This document shows, in pieces, positions 56,618-64,000 of a stretch of 64,000 nt of DNA. Where the stretch lies: positions 136,850,351-136,914,350 of the forward strand of contig CP136062.1 of assembly GCA_032622095.1 (NCBI GenBank). Direction: 5' to 3'. The notes beneath the pieces are model-generated. The model was not told the DNA's origin. It did not search any database and was given only the letters and a program-made list of their open reading frames with translations. A program made the translations under genes and the position numbers. Source of the DNA: Siphonodentalium dalli. Its lineage: Eukaryota; Mollusca; Scaphopoda; Gadilida; Siphonodentaliidae. Each line of letters begins with the position of its first letter. The stretch's first letter is position 1.

Positions 56618-57611
56618 GCAATATACTGTATGCCCCAAGGATGGATGCACTGCCATCCGATGCAGGGATTATTTGGAGACACCTGAAAAGGCCTGACTTG
56701 GGGTGGGTATGGGAGCTCCTGCTGACAAGTGGTTTGGTGGATTTTTCCCAAATCCATTGTCAATATGGGAGCTCCCCCAATGGGATTCTCCCCCAAATTG
56801 TTTTTTAAAACGATATGCATTGTCGCAGTATTGAGAGAAAATCTAAGGCTTCAGTGACAGTTTATCAATATTAACTTTTGAAAATCCAATAAATGTAGGC
56901 CAACATGTATTATTGTATTAATGGTTTTGATTCTATGTATGGGGTATTATGACGATCAGATGCACCATAAATAAGGTATAGATATGGCCTCTGCTTGACT
57001 ATTGTAGTGTTTCCCTGGTGCGGTCGGTCAAACCGATCGCACCTCGGAAGTATGGAAGATGACCCGATGTTAGCATATTAATTTAACGTATACTTTATTT
57101 GAAAAACCCCCACTGAGTAAAATAGAGTTCCACTTATTGATTTGAGTAATATTTCCTACATTAAAGTCGTGGCACCATTTTTTTGGGGCGTCTTCAGTTT
57201 GGGTGCCCAGATTGGTTACCTGGTATGCCAACCACTTTTGGGCTCAACTTTATAACGTAAAGTTTGAGCTATTGCCATGGGTTGGCATCAGTCGTGTGTG
57301 CGTCCATCAGTTCATCAACAATTTCCTTCGGCATGCCCTACATGCTGCATCCCTCATCCGATCTTCACCAAACTTCATATGTACATGTAGCTTCAGGGTG
57401 ACCTATAGATGGGAGCTATCAAATTTTGCCGAATTTGATCACTGGGATATTGTTCAGAAATTATCTGTATATATTACAATGTTTTTGTAATTTGTAGTAA
57501 CTGATATAGAGTAGATAACTCTATAAAAGTACAGATTTCTGCCATAAGCGTTCGCATATTGTAGGCCTCATGACAAGAATGGTACTGAATGATAATATTC
57601 TGAATTCTGTC
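56618..57611. other. No gene; probable old dispersed repeat
   Basis: About 57190-57440 (GGCATGCCCTACATGCTGCA, ACCAAACTTCATATGTACAT, ATGGGAGCTATCAAATTTTG) has the style of an interspersed invertebrate repeat. A short dyad GCGGTCGGTC..GACCGATCGC-like sequence lies at about 57020. Confidence 0.35.
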
Positions 57612-58020
57612 GTTTGCAGAATGAGGTCTCCAGCGGGTGAATTTAGTATGCTATCCCCCTCGGCAGGCTAGCATCACCAAATTTACCCTCTGGGTACCTC
57701 ATTCTGCTTAGGCCTCATCTTCTGGGAAGTATCTATAGTCTCAAATTAACATTGTTTTTAGTTACTTTTTCCCTTCTCTTCGGTTTCTATATCACCTAAT
57801 TGGCAGAAGATAATGCATATTAATCGAGGTGACTAATGGGCGAACATCACCAATTTTTAACTCGGGAACTTCTATCTGATTGTAGGTCTCCCATAGCAGT
57901 TGAGGACTAAGCAGAATGAGGTTACCAGAGGGTGAATTTGGTGATGCTAGCCTGCTGTGTGGGATTGTATCACTAAATCTTCACCCTCTGGGGACCTCAT
58001 TCTGCAAATGACAGATACAC
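57612..58020. repeat. Family D repeat (inverted partner of 46080-46510)
   Basis: Begins CGTTTGCAGAATGAGGTCTC, contains CTTCTGGGAAGTATCTATAG and AATCGAGGTGACTAATGGGC, and closes with CACCCTCTGGGGACCTCATT. It ends 66 bases before the zinc-finger exon. Confidence 0.8.
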
Positions 58021-58086
58021 TATTTTCAGGCTTAGTTCATAGATTGTATAACCTTGTCACTAATAAATAATTGTTCTGTATTCCAG

Positions 58087-58458
58087 GTTGGTGCTGAATG
58101 ATAGTTGGACTGGCTGATTGGCTGAGGCAGCAGTGACCATACAATGTCGACTGCCACTCCCGTCAACAAATTTACCTGCAATCTCTGCGGCTGGGTCACA
58201 AACAATAAGTACATCCTCAAACGGCACCATAACAGATGTGTCCGGGAGAGAAGGATGGACGGAAAATTAAACAATGATGGAGAGCCAACTCTTGACCCAG
58301 ATTCAGAACCGACTCTGGACCCACCAATGGACTGCACCGGGGATGAAGGGGCGGTGCCTGAAGATTTGGAACCACCTCATTTAGAGCCTGAGGAACCTGT
58401 ACTGAATGTTAAGGCCATGGAGGATTCAGATGAAGCAATGGAAGAGAATGAATTACAG
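58087..58458 (+). CDS. Polydactyl C2H2 zinc-finger protein, first coding exon
   Basis: The exon runs from an acceptor TATTCCAG (AG at 58085-58086) to the donor GTAAAT (58459). The first 57 bases are 5' UTR with an in-frame stop; translation starts at ATG 58144 in a good context (ACAATG) and gives 105 codons in this exon. Residues 10-32 form one finger of C2HC type (C12, C15, H28, C32). The rest is acidic and proline-rich (DGEPTLDPDSEPTLDPP; repeated 'EP.LDP'), ending in phase 0 at a Gln codon. An acceptor before the ATG means an upstream non-coding exon exists that I could not place. The gene continues into 60789. Likely nuclear and DNA-binding; no ortholog is claimed. Confidence 0.88.
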
Positions 58459-58991
58459 GTAAATTTTATCTGTTAATTCGGTATCATGAACTATGACATT
58501 TTAGGTTTGGGATATCATATATTAGACCAAGTTTCCTTTTTATTGCGCACTCATGGCCTTATATCTGCAAAATACAGAAGGGTTAAAAACATACATAATA
58601 GATTCTATCTTGTCCTTGGATGGTACATATCGAGTACGTTGTACATTGTACTTTGACATCAATTCTAATGGAAAATGTTTTCACTATTATGATGTGTAGT
58701 AAAAATAAATAGATAATTTGTTCAATTATAATAAGATATTACCAGTATAAAGTTTAGTCTTTTATAAGCTATGTTATCCAGGGTGTGCAATAAATATAGA
58801 ATGACCCTGTGGTATGAGCTGGTTAACTAGTTATCATACTTGTTTGTCATGTCGCGAACTACAGCTTTTTCCTCCGGTTCTCGTTCACGCACTTGTGTCT
58901 TCACTCGCTATGTCTGCACCAGCCAGGTCTTGGTAGACAATGATAAAGACGACATTCCAACATTCCATCATGTGCCGATACTTTAGCATAT

Positions 58992-59213
58992 GATAACTCT
59001 TCCATGACTGGAACTTCCTGAAATTTTGCGAAAACCAAGTGCCAATGCATTCTCTTATATATAATCTTATATATAATCATATATATATAATCTTATATTT
59101 AATCATATATATGGGAATATATATGAGAGGCTCCCATTGGGAGCCTCTCATATATAAGAAAGTAAATTGGCCTAACAATAGTTACCTTGACCTTGTAAGC
59201 ATGAAAGCGTTAA
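58992..59213. mobile_element. Family A MITE, degraded, in zinc-finger intron
   Basis: CTTCCATGACTGGAACTTCC ... ATGAAAGCGTTAA. The first hairpin is expanded by ATATATAATCTTAT repeats, and the second hairpin is lost. Confidence 0.8.
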
Positions 59214-59252
59214 ACTGAAAGTGTAGAATGAATGAGAAACTGTGAGAATGAG

Positions 59253-59469
59253 TACAGTAATGCTCTAATTAATCGACCCCTTAACCACAGCAGAATTATG
59301 GGTAACTTTTCAGGATTTAGATGGAAATATGGCTTGTTGCCATTCATCTGAAAGCTCTCGGGGAGAGCTTTCCGATGAATGGCAATAAGCCATATTTTCG
59401 ACTAAATCCTGAAAAGTTACCCATAATTCTGCTGTTGTTAAGGGGTCGATTAATTAGAGCATTACTGTA
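59253..59469. mobile_element. Family B MITE in zinc-finger intron
   Basis: TACAGTAATGCTCTAATTAA ... GAGCATTACTGTA, complete, with apex CTCTCGGGGAGAG. Confidence 0.93.
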
Positions 59470-60515
59470 TGTATGAGCTATATCATGTTAAACACTCGGA
59501 CCAGTTTTATTACTGAATGTAGCTCTTCAGCAGGCTTCTTGGTGAAATGAGGATAAGCAAATAATGAACATGCTTTATATTATTTTATAGAGGTGACAGG
59601 GGTCTATACAAACTAAATAAAATTAGACCGTGTTTCATTTTAATCAACTTACATTCTAAAGACTCTCATGGTTAAAATTATTTCAAACGGGAGAAATCCA
59701 GCCAATACGCAGCGATCGATGTGTTGATTGACCAATGAATAGCTTCCTGCAAATCCAATTAATATTCACGTATTCATACAAGCCACACCCATGGTATTTG
59801 ACTGCTATCTCATGAAGTTATCGAATAAACTACATATTAGCGTTGCATATGTTAATTTAACTAAACGCTGTATGTTCAAAATCAAAACTAATTTACGTTT
59901 ATTCAAATATATTCAAAAAATATTATTTTCTCCTAACCTATGGGCATGCCAAATAAGGATCATTACAACTTTGAGTAATTGTAGAGTAAAATGTCAAGCG
60001 TGTATTCTAAATAAAGAGATGACGCAACATGACCGCAGTACGTGTGTCGATCTGTGTGTATCTCTATGATAAACATTGCCTTATGAATATTAATGAGTTT
60101 TCACAAAAAAGGGAATTCCCCCTTCATCTTTGAAATAAAATAGAATGAGAGTGTCATCAGACGTAGATGAAAGTAATGAGATGGAGTCTGGATATTTATC
60201 AGACTGGGTTCTATATAGCCTGTAGCTGGCTTTATAGCCATTAGTCTTTCCAAGACAATTTTAATGATTGCATTTAAGTGTTTTCACGAATATGGAGACC
60301 CATTTTGATTGGCAGAAATGTGACATAAGCAAGAATTTGATGCCCCGAAAACACCGTGGATAATCAGACTTCATCATATCATGCTGGTACTATATTTAGT
60401 TCCGTGATACAATGAGGACGGTTATGCTATGAGTGTCAAATACGTTGTATATAAAATATCTTGATTATAAGAGACCTCAAATATCATAGAAATTGAATAC
60501 TTTGATAGCTGGCTC
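59470..60515. other. Intronic sequence, no further feature
   Basis: AT-rich intron of the zinc-finger gene. A 92-codon open frame (59791-60069) shows no domain and I reject it as coding. Confidence 0.4.
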
Positions 60516-60731
60516 TACAATAATGCCCTAAATAATCGACTCTTTAACCACAGCAGAATTATGGGTAATTTTTCAGGATTTAGTCGGAAATATGGCTTGT
60601 TACCATTCATCGGAAAGCTCCCACTGAGAGCTTTCCGAAGAATGGCAACAAGCCATATTTCCGACTAAATCCTGAAAAATTACCAATAATTCTGTTGTGG
60701 TTAAGGAGTCGATTATTTAGGCATTACTGTA
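60516..60731. mobile_element. Family B MITE close to the zinc-finger exon
   Basis: TACAATAATGCCCTAAATAA ... TTTAGGCATTACTGTA. It ends 57 bases before the acceptor of the large exon, where branch-point sequence is normally not much further upstream. Confidence 0.92.
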
Positions 60732-60788
60732 CTTAAATCAAATTAATTTTAGAAATATCTCATGTTTTGTATCGGCTTCTGATTCCAG

Positions 60789-63739
60789 GAAGGGGACATC
60801 GATGACGAGGATGAAGAGCTGCAGGAGAATGTGTGTTCTGAGACTGGATCTGTTGCGGATGAACACAGCATTGCATCAGCTTCACCATCAGTAGCCGAAA
60901 ACGAGCAGCCAACACACAAAGACGTTAGTGAACTGGATAGGAATCTACCCCCGCCACCTGTATCAAGGCATTATTCATGTGATAAGTGCATCTTGAAAAC
61001 AACGAAATCTCGAGAGTTCTTGCAACATTCGATTGATGCTCATGGTGAAGCCTTCACTATTTATCCGTGCAAATTTTGTGAATATTGTTCAAAACACAAG
61101 CAGAAAACGATAAGGCACATGAAAATGGCCCACAAAATGACAAGATCAGAAGTTCAGCTGTTTTATCCAACGACTCCCATCAAACCACGGCCTGCTGTTC
61201 CAGGAACTGCGACTATGTCACAAAAACAGCCGGAATTTGTACAAGGAAAGACGAAAGTTGGTGGAAAGCTGACCATCAAAATGAAATTCAAACCAATTAC
61301 CCAGAATGGGAAGTCGTCATATATGGTTGTTAACAATAAGGGGGAGAGCAAGGGGTCTGGAGCAAAACCTGCTGCTGCGAAAACTATTTTGAATATTCCA
61401 AATTTATCAAAAGCTTCGCGGTATGTTGTTGAGTTGCATCCACCTGGTGGCGAAACACTGTTTAAGTGCAAAGCCTGTTTATACAGCTCGGCGACCAAAT
61501 CACAGCTCTACAAGCATGTCCACGCACTTCATTTAAACGCTCCAACATTCAAGTGCAACAAGTGTGAATACAAAACACAACAAAAAATAGAGTTTTATTC
61601 ACACATGAAAGCCAAGCATTTAACGAGGAGTAATATCCAGTGTGATGAATGCAGTTACGTCACAGACTATAAGCCACATTTTGATCGACACATGCAGAAT
61701 CATACGATGAATGGAAGATTTAAGTGTACTTTGTGTTCATATTCGTCAAATATTGAAGGTCCAATCAAACGCCACCTGGTTAATCACCATCATCCTGATA
61801 GTGTATTGTCTGGGAGTAATGAAGGGAATGAGAGTGTAAAGAGTGCGGATGCAGATAATATGGACGACGCTGAAGAATCTAGTCTAGATTCCTCGGGTTC
61901 CGACGACGATGATGCTGACGTAGACGATACCTCAAAAGCTAGTGATGATGGAGACATGACTGAGAAAGGGGATGATAAACCAATACGATTCAGGTGTCCA
62001 ATATGCTTCCTGGCTTACAAGCGGTCGTCCGATCTCAATCGCCACACCAAGGTTAAGCATAATGTTAAGCTGAGAGACTTCCGTGAAAAATTCGAGAAAA
62101 TAGCTGGCGTAGATGTGGACATGTTTGAAGATAAGGAATACCCGCCTGGTGAACATCCACTTGACTTAACATTAAAGGGATTCAAACTGAAATGTACAAA
62201 ATGTTCTTACATTGCAAAGTGGCCGAGTGATCTCAGAAGGCATATGTCAGTACATACTATTGACAAGAAATATAAGTGTCCGAATTGCGAGAAGAACTAC
62301 AAATATATTGGTGATTTGAATATACATGTGAGGAAGGATCACAAGATGGAACCTGATAGCTCGAGAATAAAGCAAGTTCCATCAGTGTCGATAAAGAAAA
62401 CATCGCCATCATTGTATAAATGTCCGGCATGTCCATACACGTCTCCATGGAAATCGGAACTTGATCGACATACCAGGCTGCATACTGATGACAAGCCATT
62501 CGAATGCCTCAGATGTGATTATAGAAGTTTCTGGAAAAGTGATATTCGTCGCCACATTTATCGTCGCCACAGCGATATATTGCAAGAAGACAAAACAGCA
62601 GACGATATTGTCAAAGTTCATGAAGATAAATTAATGAGGTCGGAAAAGGTTAAATGTGACAATCAAATGGACACACCAAAATCTAAAGGGTCTCCAGATC
62701 AGGATACAGCTGTGATATCTCCTACGGAGTCTGCAAAGGAATCAAAATTTCCGAAGGCTATTGAAGCTGAACAGCCACCAAATATCACTAATGGTGAAAA
62801 TGAAGTGAAAACTCCACAGAAGAATGATGCTGGCTTATACGACTGTAAGTTCTGCAGCTACACCACACCACAATCGTCAAAGATACGGTCACATTTCCAG
62901 ACTCACACAAACCTCAAACCATATCTCTGCTCTGTCTGTGGGAAGCGATCAAACTGGAAATGGGACCTACAGAAGCACATTCGGACATTTCACACTGACA
63001 TTCCTGGTTCAGAATGTATTGCATTGGCACCCGAAGAAGCTGCAGCAACAATTAAAGATTACCTCGAAAATACTCAGCAACAGTTGATGAAAATACAGCG
63101 AATACCCGATAGCCCTCTGTTGAAGGATAAAGAGAGTATAAAGTGCTATAAGTGTTCATTGTGTTCTTACATTTCCCTTCACAGATGGGTTGTGAGTCGT
63201 CATCTTAGAGCAATGCATCCTACTGTTGGTGGTGATATCGTCGTCGTGAATAAAGAAGGATCCCAGAATTCTCCACCAAAGCTGAGCCCGAACCCTAAAC
63301 TTACGGAAGCTAGCATGACTGATGCATCGGTAGCAAGTACTCCTGAGAAGACGTTTCCAAATTTGAGCATTTCGGATGTTGGAACTCCTTTGAAGTCACC
63401 ACGGAAACTGGCAATGAAGGACATTGAAGGCAAACCGTACATGTGTTTTGACTGCGGTAAACGATGCTCAACAGCAGGGGACGTTAGGAAGCACTATCAT
63501 TACATTCATCCAGGGACTGATATCCAGATCGTTAATATACAGGATGGGACTTACGAGGGTGATGGGCTGTCATCAAGCAAGAAATCGACTCCGGAGAAAA
63601 AATCTGAAAAATCCACACCAGAGAAGCCAATTGTTCATGAACCGTCTCCACTGGATATTGCAGAAAGTCCGGTCAAAATACCAACCAATGAGGAGACGTG
63701 TAACAACCCAAAAAAGATTGGATACATCAGGCCATTCAA
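60789..63739 (+). CDS. Polydactyl C2H2 zinc-finger protein, large exon (15 fingers)
   Basis: The acceptor is GATTCCAG (AG at 60787-60788) and the frame continues from exon 1 in phase 0, starting E-G-D-I-D-D-E-D-E-E. It encodes about 983 residues, giving 1088 in total so far. Fingers of C-x2-C-x12-H-x3/5-H type lie at about residues 168-190, 198-220, 331-354, 360-382, 389-410, 418-440, 507-529, 573-594, 601-623, 649-670 and 677-699, with four more in the last third. Many have the 'C..C.Y.(S/T)' form seen in REST-like and other polydactyl regulators. Between fingers 7 and 8 is a Ser/Asp/Glu stretch (DDAEESSLDSSGSDDDDADV). Later linkers are Ser/Pro/Lys-rich with repeated STPEK. Most linkers are not the TGEKP type, so fingers are probably used in small groups. 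The role is probably sequence-specific transcriptional control; the target is unknown. The 3' end is discussed in the findings. Confidence 0.93.
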
Positions 63740-63950
63740 GTGAGTATCTACCACATGCACACAGTTTTTAATCAAATATTTTATTTCTTGGCCACATGAC
63801 AACGAAGTATTACTAATAGTAAACATCTGCATTGGCTATCTCTGGGTTTAATTTCAGTTGCCAGTGGCTATTATTTCCCGAACAGATGTCCATAAAAAGT
63901 TAGTTGATAGATTCCATGTGAATAATTTTGTCAAAAATCACCAAATAAAG
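63740..63950 (+). other. Probable intron start (GTGAGT) or 3' UTR
   Basis: GTGAGTATC at 63740 overlaps an in-frame TGA (63741-63743). If spliced, this is intron; if not, the protein ends GYIRPFK. No AATAAA is obvious directly downstream of the TGA; the closest is in the CCAAATAAAG at about 63941. Confidence 0.5.
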
Positions 63951-64000
63951 TACAGTAATGCCCTAAGTAATAGACTCCTTAACCACAGCAGAATTATGGG
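63951..64000. mobile_element. Family B MITE, left arm, cut by window end
   Basis: TACAGTAATGCCCTAAGTAA, then GACTCCTTAACCACAGCAGA and ATTATGGG up to the last base. Confidence 0.93.

Noticed and set aside
61163-61498. Minus-strand and shifted frames inside the zinc-finger exon
   Set aside because: Shadows of the strongly coding plus frame with its C2H2 periodicity.

Overview
This is eukaryotic, intron-bearing, repeat-dense DNA. It is AT-rich, with long introns, abundant short palindromic DNA-transposon derivatives, several satellites and only two convincing protein-coding loci. The texture (CATGTA-rich DNA, dense MITEs, a large C2H2 zinc-finger exon) suggests a marine lophotrochozoan, perhaps a mollusc, but nothing here fixes the species.

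Minus strand, 15171 to beyond the left edge: the 5' half of a peroxisomal sarcosine oxidase-like gene (PIPOX/MSOX family). I rebuilt five coding exons (15171-15078, 12912-12846, 10705-10649, 4578-4447, 973-760) with matching splice phases and a continuous 188-residue reading frame. It runs from the FAD-binding GxGxxG motif through the family's mid-region. The C-terminal half lies outside the window. Its introns hold a 16-bp satellite of about 90 units, a 2-kb hAT-type element with an 8-bp target duplication, an inverted satellite inside a 2.5-kb inverted-repeat element, and several MITEs. Repeats account for much of the gene's length.

15.2-58.1 kb: a gene desert in which I recognise no gene. 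It contains (a) a hairpin MITE family bounded by TA (TACAGTAATGCCC ends; about 16 copies across the window); (b) a double-hairpin MITE family bounded by TTAA (CCCTTTCATGA ends, piggyBac-like by target and end sequence); (c) a roughly 450-bp family with TTAAAGGTACTCAATCCGAT-like ends; (d) a symmetric 7.5-kb element at 35353-42852 with about 50-bp inverted ends, a 6-bp target duplication and dense GCGCTTAAGCGC/GCGCTTCAGCGC palindromes; (e) a 75/77-bp satellite of about 28 units at 48.3-50.4 kb; and (f) several local duplications, some with breakpoints at MITE hairpins.

Plus strand, 58087 to the right edge: a polydactyl C2H2 zinc-finger gene. A short coding exon (58144-58458) is spliced over a MITE-filled intron to a 2.95-kb exon (60789-63739) with 15 fingers. 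The gene probably continues beyond the window.

The two genes show no functional link. The most unusual material is the 7.5-kb palindromic element, the HSE-like intronic satellite, and the hairpin MITEs that have captured or rearranged neighbouring DNA.
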